Part shown: piece after piece, positions 28,544 to 36,468 of the stretch
Position numbering within the stretch: position 1 is the first letter of the stretch
Layout: each line of letters begins with the position of its first letter
Source: Parahoeflea halophila
Lineage (GTDB): Bacteria; Pseudomonadota; Alphaproteobacteria; Rhizobiales; Rhizobiaceae
Reading direction: 5' to 3'
Length of the DNA stretch: 64,000 bases
NCBI RefSeq assembly: GCF_900220985.1
Contig: NZ_OCPC01000003.1
Coordinates: forward strand, 186,001 to 250,000
The notes under the pieces: model-generated
Database searches by the model: none
What the model saw: only the letters and a program-made list of their open reading frames with translations
Told to the model about the DNA's origin: nothing
Translations under genes and position numbers: made by a program

Positions 28544-28780
28544 TCAGGACTGGGCCTTGGAGATGAACTTGATAGCGTCGCCAACCGTCAGGATGGTGTC
28601 GGCCGCATCGTCGGGGATTTCGACGCCGAACTCTTCTTCGAATGCCATCACCAGTTCGACCGTATCGAGCGAGTCCGCACCGAGATCGTCAATAAAGCTT
28701 GCGCTTTCGGTCACTTTTTCAGCGTCAACGCCCAGATGTTCGATGACAATTTTCTTTACGCGGTCTGCGATGTCGCTCAT
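28544..28780 (-). CDS. acpP: Acyl carrier protein
   Basis: Carries growing acyl chains on a phosphopantetheine arm. The 78-residue acidic protein has the attachment serine S37 in [18 protein letters not shown]. The ATG at 28780 has GAGGA 6 bases upstream and gives the canonical [11 protein letters not shown] start. A good promoter sits about 80 bases upstream, and a hairpin follows, so it can be expressed apart from fabG and fabF. Confidence 0.98.
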   Translation of the reverse strand: MSDIADRVKKIVIEHLGVDAEKVTESASFIDDLGADSLDTVELVMAFEEEFGVEIPDDAADTILTVGDAIKFISKAQS

Positions 28781-28859
28781 GTCGTATTCCTCGACCTGTT
28801 TCACATTGTTGTTGCGCTTCGTTACCTGCGCAAGCATGGGTAATCAAGCTCGTTGCTCG

Positions 28860-28888
28860 TTTTTATGGGCAATACCCGCTTCCGTCAA
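28860..28888 (-). promoter_or_regulatory. Sigma-70-type promoter for acpP
   Basis: On the minus strand TTGACG (28888-28883) is separated by 17 bases from TAAAAA (28865-28860). The -35 is near consensus and the -10 is weaker. A transcript would start near 28853, leaving a leader of about 70 bases before acpP. Confidence 0.5.
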
Positions 28889-29057
28889 AGCCGAAGCTGT
28901 GGATTTCAGCAGTTTTTGACCCAAGGAAACAGGCATGTACCGAGCCTAGAGAGGGGGCGAAGTACCATGGTTTGGCAACCGGGCAAAGACGGAAAATGCA
29001 CCTTTGCGGTGATTCCCGGCAGCATGGTGAAGCCATGACATCCGTCCCGGATGCGGG

Positions 29058-29795
29058 TCACACCATCAGCATGCCGCCATTTACGTGAACCGTCTGACCG
29101 GTGACATAGGATGCTTCGTTGGAGGCCAGCCAAGTCACGGCAGAGGCGATTTCCATTCCGGTGCCCATCCGGCGCATCGGGATCGCGCCCATGATGGCTT
29201 CCTTCTGCTTGTCATTCAGCTTTTCGGTCATGGCGCTTTCAATGAAGCCGGGAGCGACGCAGTTGACGGTGACGTTGCGCGGCGCGACTTCCTGGGCAAG
29301 GCTCTTGGAGAAACCGATCATGCCCGCCTTTGCAGCGCAATAGTTCGCCTGTCCCGGATTGCCCGACACGCCGACGACGGAGGTAATGTTGATGATGCGG
29401 CCGTTGCGGCGCTTCATCATCGGATGCATCAGCTCCCGCGTCAGACGGAAAACGGCGGTCAGGTTGACCTCCATGACCTGGTCCCAGGCCTCGTCGCTCA
29501 TGCGTACGAACAGCCCGTCCTTGGTGATGCCGGCGTTGTTGACGAGAATGTCGACGCCCCCGAGCTTCTCCTCGGCGCTCTTGCCCAGCTCAGAGACGGC
29601 ATCACGATCAGACAGGTTGGCCGGAAACAGCTCGACCCGCTCGCCCAGTTCCGCAGCCAGGGCTTCCAGCCGCTCGACGCGGGTGCCGTGCAGACCGACT
29701 GTGGCGCCCTGGCTGTGCAGCTGGCGGGCGATGGCTTCGCCGATTCCACCGGATGCACCGGTCACGAGAGCCTTGCGGCCTGTCAGATCGAACAT
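29058..29795 (-). CDS. fabG: 3-oxoacyl-ACP reductase
   Basis: The NADPH-dependent SDR that reduces 3-oxoacyl-ACP in each elongation round. The 245-residue protein has TGASGGIG near 12-19, NNAGIT, the catalytic SVVG...YCAAK motif and PGFIES. The start at 29795 (MFDLTGRKALVTG) is the family start. It lies 68 bases after fabD and about 280 bases before acpP. Confidence 0.97.
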   Translation of the reverse strand: MFDLTGRKALVTGASGGIGEAIARQLHSQGATVGLHGTRVERLEALAAELGERVELFPANLSDRDAVSELGKSAEEKLGGVDILVNNAGITKDGLFVRMSDEAWDQVMEVNLTAVFRLTRELMHPMMKRRNGRIINITSVVGVSGNPGQANYCAAKAGMIGFSKSLAQEVAPRNVTVNCVAPGFIESAMTEKLNDKQKEAIMGAIPMRRMGTGMEIASAVTWLASNEASYVTGQTVHVNGGMLMV

Positions 29796-29863
29796 GGAAA
29801 GTCCTTTCGGGGTCTTCTTCAATTTGGGCCGTTGCAGGCCGTCGTGATGTGGTGCCGGCAGCT

Positions 29864-30808
29864 CTAGGCGTTGATTGCGGCCAGAAACGGATCGATGTCG
29901 TCGGGTCCGGTAACATTGATGCCGGTGAGCGAGCGGTCGATGCGGCGGGCGAGCCCGGTGAGCACCTTGCCCGCACCGATTTCGGCCAGCGCGTCGACGC
30001 CGTTGGCTGCGAACCAGGCCACCGTTTCGCGCCAGCGCACCTGGCCGGTGACCTGCTCGACCAGCAGACGGACGATTTCGTCCGGATCGGAGACCGGGGC
30101 TGCGCGGACATTGGCGATGACCGGCACAACCGGGGCCGACTTGGCCACGCTGGCCAGCGCTTCGCGCATGGCGTCGGCGGCGGGCTGCATCAGGCTCGAA
30201 TGGAACGGCGCGGACACCGGCAGCATCAGCGCGCGCTTGGCGCCCTTTTCGGTCGCGGCGGCCGCAGCGGCTTCGACAGCCGGCTTGAGTCCGGATATCA
30301 CTAGCTGTCCGCCGCCGTTGTCATTGGCGATCTGCACCGCGCCATGCGCACTGCCTTCCGCACACGCGGCTTCGACATCGGCGTTTTCCAGCCCGATGAT
30401 GGCGGCCATCGCGCCCTCGCCCGCCGGCACTGCCGCCTGCATGGCGTTGCCGCGAATGCGCAGCAGCCGTGCAGTGTCGGAAATCGAGAACATGCCTGCA
30501 GCACACAATGCCGAATATTCACCCAGCGAGTGACCGGCGACATAGCTGGCGCTCTTTGCTAGATCGAGACCGCGCGCTTCGAGCACCCGGACCAGGGCCA
30601 TGGAGACAGCCATCAAGGCCGGCTGGGCGTTGGCGGTCAGGGTCAGCGTGTCCTCAGGACCTTCGAAGATCACCGCAGAGAGTTTCTCGCCGAGGGCTGC
30701 ATCGACCTCGTCGAAGACGGCACGTGCTTCCGGATAGGCGGCGGCAAGGTCCTTGCCCATGCCGACTGTCTGGCTGCCCTGACCTGGAAAAGTGAATGCT
30801 ATGGCCAT
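29864..30808 (-). CDS. fabD: Malonyl-CoA:ACP transacylase
   Basis: Loads malonyl groups onto ACP. The 314-residue protein has FPGQGSQ at the N-terminus, the nucleophile S94 in GHSLGEYSAL, and the partner histidine in SAPFHSSLM. The ATG at 30808 (MAIAFTFPGQGSQ) was chosen over a longer frame to 30847. It is the first gene of the minus-strand fatty acid cluster and is divergent from a small membrane protein gene; the 275-base gap should hold its promoter. Confidence 0.97.
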   Translation of the reverse strand: MAIAFTFPGQGSQTVGMGKDLAAAYPEARAVFDEVDAALGEKLSAVIFEGPEDTLTLTANAQPALMAVSMALVRVLEARGLDLAKSASYVAGHSLGEYSALCAAGMFSISDTARLLRIRGNAMQAAVPAGEGAMAAIIGLENADVEAACAEGSAHGAVQIANDNGGGQLVISGLKPAVEAAAAAATEKGAKRALMLPVSAPFHSSLMQPAADAMREALASVAKSAPVVPVIANVRAAPVSDPDEIVRLLVEQVTGQVRWRETVAWFAANGVDALAEIGAGKVLTGLARRIDRSLTGINVTGPDDIDPFLAAINA

Positions 30809-31083
30809 GTTCCGGCTCCATTGCTTGATATCCCGTTGCCGCTTCAATTCACATTCGGGTACCCGGTGTCAAGCTTGGGGCCGGTTTGGCGCCCTGCCAG
30901 AACCTGTGCTGCTGCCTGAAGGGCGCAATTTATGAGTGACAAGCAGATGCCGCACTACCGCACTTCCAGGAGAGCAAGAAATATTTTCACGCGAGCTTCC
31001 GGGGCCCTTGAATTCGCCGGGAAACGGGATCACATCCATGGCGTTGCGCTCGATTCCAGCAGCGCCTTTTCGGACTCTCCAAG

Positions 31084-31380
31084 ATGTCGCATCCCGCGTC
31101 CTCACCGTTCCCCTCCGCGCCGGCCGAGGGCAGCGCCCCGCCTGCCCGCAGATCCAGATTTACCGCCTTCCTGACCGCCATCGGCGCCATCGTGCTGATC
31201 GGATCGGAAATCTGGCTTGCCGCCATCGCCAGCGTCTGGGCCCTGGACGGGGTCCTTGGTCTGTCCACCGTCGGCGACCTGGTGATGATTGCCATCGTCG
31301 CCCCAATTGCGCTCTGGGCGACATGGATGATAGCTAAGCTCGCCATCGCGGCAGAATTGAACCCCGAGAACGCTGACTGA
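31084..31380 (+). CDS. Small hypothetical membrane protein
   Basis: A 98-residue protein with a Pro/Ser/Ala-rich N-terminus (about 1-27) and two hydrophobic helices (about 28-50 and 60-86) ending in a short acidic tail. I recognise no family. The codon third positions look like those of its neighbours, and it fills the space between fabD and the exchanger gene, so I think it is real. A role cannot be assigned. Confidence 0.6.
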   Translation: MSHPASSPFPSAPAEGSAPPARRSRFTAFLTAIGAIVLIGSEIWLAAIASVWALDGVLGLSTVGDLVMIAIVAPIALWATWMIAKLAIAAELNPENAD

Positions 31381-31496
31381 CGGTCAGCGACAAGCTGGCA
31401 GCCGTCTCCGGTTCCACTTTTTTGCGTGGCCCGACCTGATGCGTGCCGCCGTAGCCCCGTGCATATCCGCCGGGCGCAATACGAAAGACTTATCCC

Positions 31497-32423
31497 ATGC
31501 TGATGAACCTGTTGACACTCGCCGCCGGGCTCGCGCTGCTGACGTTTGGCGCCGATTTCCTGGTGCGGGGCGCGATCTCCCTTGCCAACCGCTTTGGTAT
31601 GCCGCCCCTGCTGATCGGGTTGACCGTTGTCGGGTTTGGCACCTCGATGCCCGAACTTCTCGTGTCGTTGCAGGCAGCGCTGGCCGGTTCGCCGGCAATC
31701 GCGGTGGGCAATGTGGTCGGCTCCAATACAGCCAACATCCTGCTGATCCTCGGCGCAGCTGCTGCTATCTCGCCGATCGCTGCCCGCATTGCCAATCTCA
31801 ACCGCGACATGGTGATGATGCTGGTGGCCGCAGTGGTGATGCTTGGCCTGGGCTTGTGGGGCGTGGTGACGTTCTGGACCGGCCTTGCCATGTTCGCCCT
31901 GCTGGTAGCCTATCTCGCCTGGGTCACACACAGTGACCGCCGCCGCATGTCGGAGGCGGAATCAGAGCTGGTGGTCAAGCTGCCGGGCTGGAAGGAAGCG
32001 CTTTACATCCTCGGCGGTCTGGGCGGGCTTGTGATCGGCGCCAACCTGCTTATTCAGGCGGCCACGGCGATGGCGCGTGATTTCGGGGTTTCGGAAGCGG
32101 TGATCGGACTGACGATCGTCGCGGTCGGCACCAGCCTGCCGGAACTCGCCACCTCGGTGGTTGCCGCTTTCCGGCGCGAGGCCGAAATCGCGCTCGGCAA
32201 TGTCGTCGGCTCCAACATCTTCAACATTCTGGGCATTCTTGGCATTACCGCCGCGGTTGTCCCGGTTCCGGTCGAAGCGTCAATGGCCACTTTCGACATC
32301 CCCGTCATGCTTGCCGTGTCGGTTGGACTGATGGCCTTGATCATGCTTGCCGGACGGATCGGGCGTGGCGCGGGGATCGGCATGCTGGCAATCTACGCGG
32401 GCTACGTCGCCTGGCAGTTCTGA
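31497..32423 (+). CDS. Calcium/sodium antiporter, CaCA family (YrbG-like)
   Basis: An inner-membrane cation exchanger of 308 residues with about ten membrane helices. The two inverted alpha repeats are visible: GTSMPELLVS with GNVVGSNTANILL in the first half, and GTSLPELATSV with GNVVGSNIFNILG in the second. These bind the exchanged cations. Whether Ca2+ or another ion is carried cannot be told. A second ATG at 31503 is an alternative start. Confidence 0.92.
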   Translation: MLMNLLTLAAGLALLTFGADFLVRGAISLANRFGMPPLLIGLTVVGFGTSMPELLVSLQAALAGSPAIAVGNVVGSNTANILLILGAAAAISPIAARIANLNRDMVMMLVAAVVMLGLGLWGVVTFWTGLAMFALLVAYLAWVTHSDRRRMSEAESELVVKLPGWKEALYILGGLGGLVIGANLLIQAATAMARDFGVSEAVIGLTIVAVGTSLPELATSVVAAFRREAEIALGNVVGSNIFNILGILGITAAVVPVPVEASMATFDIPVMLAVSVGLMALIMLAGRIGRGAGIGMLAIYAGYVAWQF

Positions 32424-32525
32424 AGTCGCGGGCAGCGGTGGACGAAACGTTTCGTCTCGGGTGGGTTGCGCCATCAAGCCCCACCGCTATTGTGCCCGCG
32501 ACTTACCAGACAAGGAATGCGACTC

Positions 32526-33569
32526 ATGAAGATGAACCGGCTCGGACGTACGGAGATTATGGTCAGCGAGATCTGCCTTGGCACCATGACCTGGGGCGAG
32601 CAGAACAGCGAGGCCGAGGCACATGAACAGATGGACTACGCGCTGAGCCAGGGCGTCAACTTCTTCGATACTGCGGAGATGTATCCGACCCAGCCGACAC
32701 GGGCGGAGACACAAGGACGCACGGAAGAGTATATAGGCAGCTGGTTCCGCGCCTCCGGCAAGCGCAACGAGGTGGTGCTGGCCACCAAGATGGGTGGCAA
32801 CGGCGTCGAATGGATCCGCGGCGGCCAGGGCTTCACCCGCGCTTCGGTGATGGAGGCCGTCGATGGCAGCCTGAGGCGCCTGGGCATCGATCACATCGAT
32901 CTCTACCAGCTGCACTGGCCCAACCGCGGTTCCTATCATTTCCGCAAGCACTGGAGGTTTGACGCCAGCACCCAGGACAAGATGAGCACTCCGGCCGATA
33001 TCCACGAGACGCTCGAGGGGCTGGGCGATGCGGTCAAGGCCGGCAAGATCCGCGCCGTCGGCCTGTCCAACGAGAGCGCCTGGGGCACGATGCAGTTCGT
33101 TCGCCTCGCCGAGCAGCACGGCCTGCCGCGGGTCGCCTCGATCCAGAACGAGTACAACCTGATCTGCCGCCTGTTCGATACCGACCTGGCGGAGGTGTCG
33201 CACCACGAGGATGTGGGTCTGCTGGCGTTTTCACCGCTGGCTGCCGGCATTCTGAGCGGCAAGTACCAGAGCGGGGAAATCCCCGAAGGCTCGCGCCGGG
33301 CCGCGGTGGAAAACCTCGGTGGACGCTGGCGGCCGGAAGCTGCTGCCGCGACCCAGGCCTATCTCGATGTTGCGGCCAAGCACGGGCTCGATCCATCCCA
33401 GATGGCGATCGCCTTCTGCCTGACACGCCCGTTCATGACCTCGGCCATCATCGGGGCGACGCGAATGGAACAGCTCAAAACCGATATCGCGGCCAAGGAC
33501 GTAAAGCTGTCGGACGCGGTCCTGGAAGACATCGCAGCGGCACGACGGGCACATCCGCTGCCGATCTGA
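32526..33569 (+). CDS. Aldo/keto reductase (Tas family)
   Basis: A 347-residue TIM-barrel NADPH-dependent oxidoreductase, close in length to E. coli Tas. Catalytic residues appear as FFDTAEMYP (Asp, Tyr), LATKMGG (Lys) and LYQLHWPNRG (His). The substrate is unknown; Tas was found as a suppressor in a tyrosine-auxotroph test, which says little about function. The gene is single and is followed by a long nested inverted repeat ahead of the rpsF promoter. Confidence 0.9.
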   Translation: MKMNRLGRTEIMVSEICLGTMTWGEQNSEAEAHEQMDYALSQGVNFFDTAEMYPTQPTRAETQGRTEEYIGSWFRASGKRNEVVLATKMGGNGVEWIRGGQGFTRASVMEAVDGSLRRLGIDHIDLYQLHWPNRGSYHFRKHWRFDASTQDKMSTPADIHETLEGLGDAVKAGKIRAVGLSNESAWGTMQFVRLAEQHGLPRVASIQNEYNLICRLFDTDLAEVSHHEDVGLLAFSPLAAGILSGKYQSGEIPEGSRRAAVENLGGRWRPEAAAATQAYLDVAAKHGLDPSQMAIAFCLTRPFMTSAIIGATRMEQLKTDIAAKDVKLSDAVLEDIAAARRAHPLPI

Positions 33570-33588
33570 ACGCCGTTCCCTGTCCACG

Positions 33589-33651
33589 ATGCCGAATTTC
33601 AGCGCCGCCGGGACCGGTTCGGCCGGCGCGGCGGGCGGCGGTTTTCGGCAT
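33589..33651 (+). repeat. Nested inverted repeat after the aldo/keto reductase gene
   Basis: The outer arms ATGCCGAA (33589-33596) and TTCGGCAT (33644-33651) enclose CGCCGCC (33603-33609) and GGCGGCG (33634-33640), with a further CCGG/CCGG pair inside. It could act as a terminator for the upstream gene (a short GTTTT lies in the second arm) or be a mobile intergenic palindrome. Confidence 0.6.
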
Positions 33652-33688
33652 ATCCATTGCTGCTTGGCAATCTCATGGCATGACCGGG

Positions 33689-33716
33689 TTGCAATGCGGG
33701 AAAAACCGCGTATAAG
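33689..33716 (+). promoter_or_regulatory. Sigma-70-type promoter of the rpsF operon
   Basis: TTGCAA (33689-33694), 16 bases, then TATAAG (33711-33716). This is the best promoter match I found in the window. The transcript would begin near 33723 and leave an untranslated leader of about 215 bases. Confidence 0.65.
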
Positions 33717-33849
33717 CGCGTCTGTTCGAACACCCGGTCAATCTGGCTGGTGGCTGAACGGAGGGTGCGATCCTTGAAGAAGGGTCCTAGGGGCAACAGC
33801 GCTCCGGCCTCCCGTGTCTCCGCTCACGACCGTCTCGACCTACGTCTTT

Positions 33850-33880
33850 CTTGCCCGGCCTGAATGGCCGCCAGGACAAG
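33850..33880 (+). promoter_or_regulatory. Bulged stem-loop in the rpsF leader
   Basis: CTTG-CC (33850-33855) pairs with GG-CAAG (33874-33880, with a bulged A), and CGGCC (33856-33860) pairs with GGCCG (33866-33870) around a TGAAT loop, leaving a CCA bulge. Many rpsF transcripts carry a bulged hairpin that binds the S6:S18 complex for feedback; that this is one is inference. Confidence 0.4.
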
Positions 33881-33937
33881 TCGCTGGGGCTTAGCGCCGG
33901 ATCCGGGTGATGTTAAAGCAAGAAAGGCAAGTCAGTC

Positions 33938-34339
33938 ATGGCTCTTTATGAACATGTATTCCTTGCCCGGCAGGATGTCTCCAGCCAGCAGGTCGAAGCC
34001 CTCGTAGAACAGTACAAGGGCGTGATCGAAGCTAATGGCGGCAAAGTCGGGCGCATTGAGCACTGGGGTCTCAAGTCCCTCACCTACCGCATCAACAAGA
34101 ACCGCAAGGCGCATTACGCGCTGATGGACATTGATGCTCCGGCTCCGGCCGTGAAGGAAATGGAGCGCCAGATGCGCTTCAACGAAGACATTCTTCGCTT
34201 CATGACCATTGCCGTCGAAGCCCATGAAGAAGGCCCGTCGGCCATGCTGCAGAAGCGCGACCGCGACGACCGTCCACGCGGCGGCGACCGTGATCGTGGC
34301 GACCGTGGCCCGCGCCGTCCGCGCGAAGACCGCGAATAG
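33938..34339 (+). CDS. rpsF: 30S ribosomal protein S6
   Basis: Binds 16S rRNA as a dimer with S18 in the 30S platform. The 133-residue protein has the core [29 protein letters not shown] and a long Arg/Asp/Gly-rich tail (from about residue 105) typical of alphaproteobacterial S6. It is the first gene of rpsF-rpsR-DUF2232-rplI, and rpsR follows after 11 bases. Confidence 0.98.
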   Translation: MALYEHVFLARQDVSSQQVEALVEQYKGVIEANGGKVGRIEHWGLKSLTYRINKNRKAHYALMDIDAPAPAVKEMERQMRFNEDILRFMTIAVEAHEEGPSAMLQKRDRDDRPRGGDRDRGDRGPRRPREDRE

Positions 34340-34350
34340 GAGTTTAGACA

Positions 34351-34599
34351 ATGGTTGATATCAATCAGATCCCGACGCGCCGTCCGTTCCACCGCCGCCG
34401 CAAGACCTGCCCGTTCTCGGGTGCGAATGCACCGAAGATCGACTACAAGGACGTGCGTCTGCTGCAGCGCTACATCTCCGAGCGCGGCAAGATCGTTCCT
34501 TCCCGCATCACGGCCGTGAGCCAGAAGAAGCAGCGCGAACTCGCCAAGGCGATCAAGCGCGCACGTTTCCTCGGCCTGCTGCCTTACGTGCTGAAGTAG
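34351..34599 (+). CDS. rpsR: 30S ribosomal protein S18
   Basis: Partner of S6 in the 30S platform. The 82-residue protein contains [27 protein letters not shown] and the basic C-terminal helix ([13 protein letters not shown]). AGGAG overlaps the rpsF stop and serves this start. A perfect 10 bp hairpin follows the stop. Confidence 0.98.
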   Translation: MVDINQIPTRRPFHRRRKTCPFSGANAPKIDYKDVRLLQRYISERGKIVPSRITAVSQKKQRELAKAIKRARFLGLLPYVLK

Positions 34600-34608
34600 G
34601 ATAATACC

Positions 34609-34634
34609 GGATCCGGCGTGCAAGCGCCGGATCC
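34609..34634 (+). terminator. Strong hairpin between rpsR and the DUF2232 gene
   Basis: Perfect 10 bp arms GGATCCGGCG (34609-34618) and CGCCGGATCC (34625-34634) surround TGCAAG. Only ATTTCCC follows, so it is probably an attenuator, partial terminator or 3'-end stabiliser rather than a full stop. Confidence 0.5.
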
Positions 34635-34725
34635 ATTTCCCATCCCGCGACGGGCGCGGGGTCTGGCTCGCCAAATCCCGGGTTGGGGCCGATGCCTCTA
34701 ACTGCGTGACGCAGGACAGCGAAAG

Positions 34726-35685
34726 ATGACACAGCAAAGCACATCGCTCCTCGTGGGCCTGCTCGCCGGCGTTTCCGCCGCGCTTCTGCTTGTCAGCGCC
34801 GGTTCTCCGTCCGGCATCTCCTTCATGCTGTTTGCGGCTGCCGCCCTCCCGATCCTGATTGCAGGTCTCGGCTGGTCCAACCTGGCCTCTATCCTGGCTG
34901 TGCTCGCGGCGATGGCCGTAATCGGCCTTGCCACCACACCGCAGGCCGCACTCGTGTCTACCGTCACCACACTGGCGCCGGCTGCGTGGATTGCCCATCT
35001 TTCCAATCTCGCCCGGCCGGCGGAGGAAGTGGGCGGCCCCGAAGGCGCGATCGTCTGGTATCCGTTGTCGGACATATTCGTCAACATCGCGCTTTGCGTG
35101 TGCGTCGCCCTTGTGGCGGTCGGGCTCGCACTGGGTTATGGAGCGGATTTCGTTGGCGAGCTTGTCGAGATTTTCGTGGCAACGCTGAAGGACAGCAATA
35201 CCTCCTATCAGCCCAGCGCCGAAGGCCTGGCGGAGATGAAGCAGTTCTTCCTTTATGCCCTGCCCGCGATCCAGGCGGCGATGTGGGTGCTGATCCTGTT
35301 TGCTGGCTGGTATGTCGCCTCGGGCATCGTGCGCATGTCGGGCCGCTCCAAGCGGTCCAAGGACGATATCCCCTCGCAGCTGAGAATGCCGCGCATGGGT
35401 GCATTGGCTTTGGCTGCCGGCGTCGCGCTGAGCTTCATCGATGGCGGCATCGGCCTCATCGGCTGGACCATCAGCGGTGCCTTCGGCATGGGCTTCGTGG
35501 CGGCGGGCTTTGCCGTCGCGCATCACCGCACCCGCGGCAAGCCGGCCCGCGGGCTGCTTCTGTGGGTGGCCTATCTGGCGACAGTGCTGTTTACCGTGCC
35601 GCTGGCATTTTTTCTGTTCCTCGGGCTGTTTGACACCGCCCGATCTCTCACGGCGACCGGTTCCGGTCCCAACTCCAACACCTGA
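34726..35685 (+). CDS. DUF2232 integral membrane protein
   Basis: A 319-residue multi-pass membrane protein with about eight predicted helices, including residues 8-30, 33-50, 55-75, 115-140, 175-200 and three after 225. It matches the DUF2232 family, which in Rhizobiales is found between rpsR and rplI exactly as here. Its function is not known to me. Being inside a ribosomal operon suggests growth-linked expression. Confidence 0.85.
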   Translation: MTQQSTSLLVGLLAGVSAALLLVSAGSPSGISFMLFAAAALPILIAGLGWSNLASILAVLAAMAVIGLATTPQAALVSTVTTLAPAAWIAHLSNLARPAEEVGGPEGAIVWYPLSDIFVNIALCVCVALVAVGLALGYGADFVGELVEIFVATLKDSNTSYQPSAEGLAEMKQFFLYALPAIQAAMWVLILFAGWYVASGIVRMSGRSKRSKDDIPSQLRMPRMGALALAAGVALSFIDGGIGLIGWTISGAFGMGFVAAGFAVAHHRTRGKPARGLLLWVAYLATVLFTVPLAFFLFLGLFDTARSLTATGSGPNSNT

Positions 35686-35707
35686 CCCTCCTTGAAAGGA
35701 CACACCA

Positions 35708-36301
35708 ATGGACGTCATTCTTCTTGAACGCATCGCCAAACTTGGCCAGATGGGCGAAACCGTAAAGGTTCGCGACGGCTACGCCCGCAACTTCCTGCTG
35801 CCCCAGGGCAAGGCGCTGCGCGCCAACGCAGCCAACAAGGCCCGCTTCGAAGCCGAGCGTTCGGTGCTCGAAGCCCGCAACAACGAGCGCAAGGCCGAGG
35901 CCGAGCAGATCGCAGAAAAGCTCGACGGCAAGACATTCGTGGTGGTTCGCTCCGCCGGCGAAACCGGCCAGCTCTACGGTTCGGTTGCCGCCCGCGACGT
36001 GATCCAGGTTCTGGCCGACAACGGCTTCACCATCGGCCGCAACCAGGTCGACCTCAACAACCCGGTCAAGACCATCGGCCTGCACACCGTGCCGCTGGCA
36101 CTGCATGCCGAAGTCAACGTCACCGTCACGTTCAACGTGGCGCGTTCGGCCGACGAAGCGGAACGCCAGGCCAAGGGTGAAGACCTGTCATCTGCAGACG
36201 CCATCTACGGCATCGACGAGGAAGCTGCCGCGGAAGCCGCAGAAGCTGCTGCCAATGACCCGGACTATCTCGATGATGAAGACGGCGAAGACAACGCCTG
36301 A
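35708..36301 (+). CDS. rplI: 50S ribosomal protein L9
   Basis: Binds 23S rRNA at the base of the L1 stalk. The 197-residue protein has the N-terminal [17 protein letters not shown] and [13 protein letters not shown] motifs, a long connecting helix (about 42-75) and the C-terminal domain. It carries an acidic tail of about 45 residues (alanine/glutamate/aspartate-rich) not present in E. coli L9. AAAGGA lies upstream, and a clear terminator follows. Confidence 0.98.
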   Translation: MDVILLERIAKLGQMGETVKVRDGYARNFLLPQGKALRANAANKARFEAERSVLEARNNERKAEAEQIAEKLDGKTFVVVRSAGETGQLYGSVAARDVIQVLADNGFTIGRNQVDLNNPVKTIGLHTVPLALHAEVNVTVTFNVARSADEAERQAKGEDLSSADAIYGIDEEAAAEAAEAAANDPDYLDDEDGEDNA

Positions 36302-36331
36302 TTTCGCCGTCATCTGACTACAGTCGTGTCT

Positions 36332-36370
36332 ACGCCCGAGAGCCTGTCTCCCGGGCGTTTTCATTTTTGT
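36332..36370 (+). terminator. Rho-independent terminator of the rpsF-rplI operon
   Basis: ACGCCCG-A-GAG (36332-36342) pairs with CTC-C-CGGGCGT (36348-36358) around CCTGT, followed by TTTTCATTTTT. It is 30 bases after the rplI stop. Confidence 0.85.
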
Positions 36371-36468
36371 TTCGATGGTCTGTTCACGCCACGAAAACCA
36401 GCCGGCATACCGCCACCCGCTCCTGTGAGCCTCTTCCCACTCCTGAACCCTTGCGGTAGAACCAGCAC

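Larger units (their letters stand above)
33570..33937. other. Intergenic region upstream of rpsF
   Basis: 368 bases without a gene. In order it holds a nested inverted repeat, a good sigma-70-type promoter (33689-33716), and a leader of about 215 bases with at least one bulged stem-loop, leading to the rpsF ribosome-binding site AAAGG. Confidence 0.7.

Noticed and set aside
34114-35739. A 541-codon open frame on the minus strand
   Set aside because: It crosses rpsF, rpsR and the DUF2232 gene in antisense and is rich in Arg, Gln and His as expected for a reverse-strand shadow.
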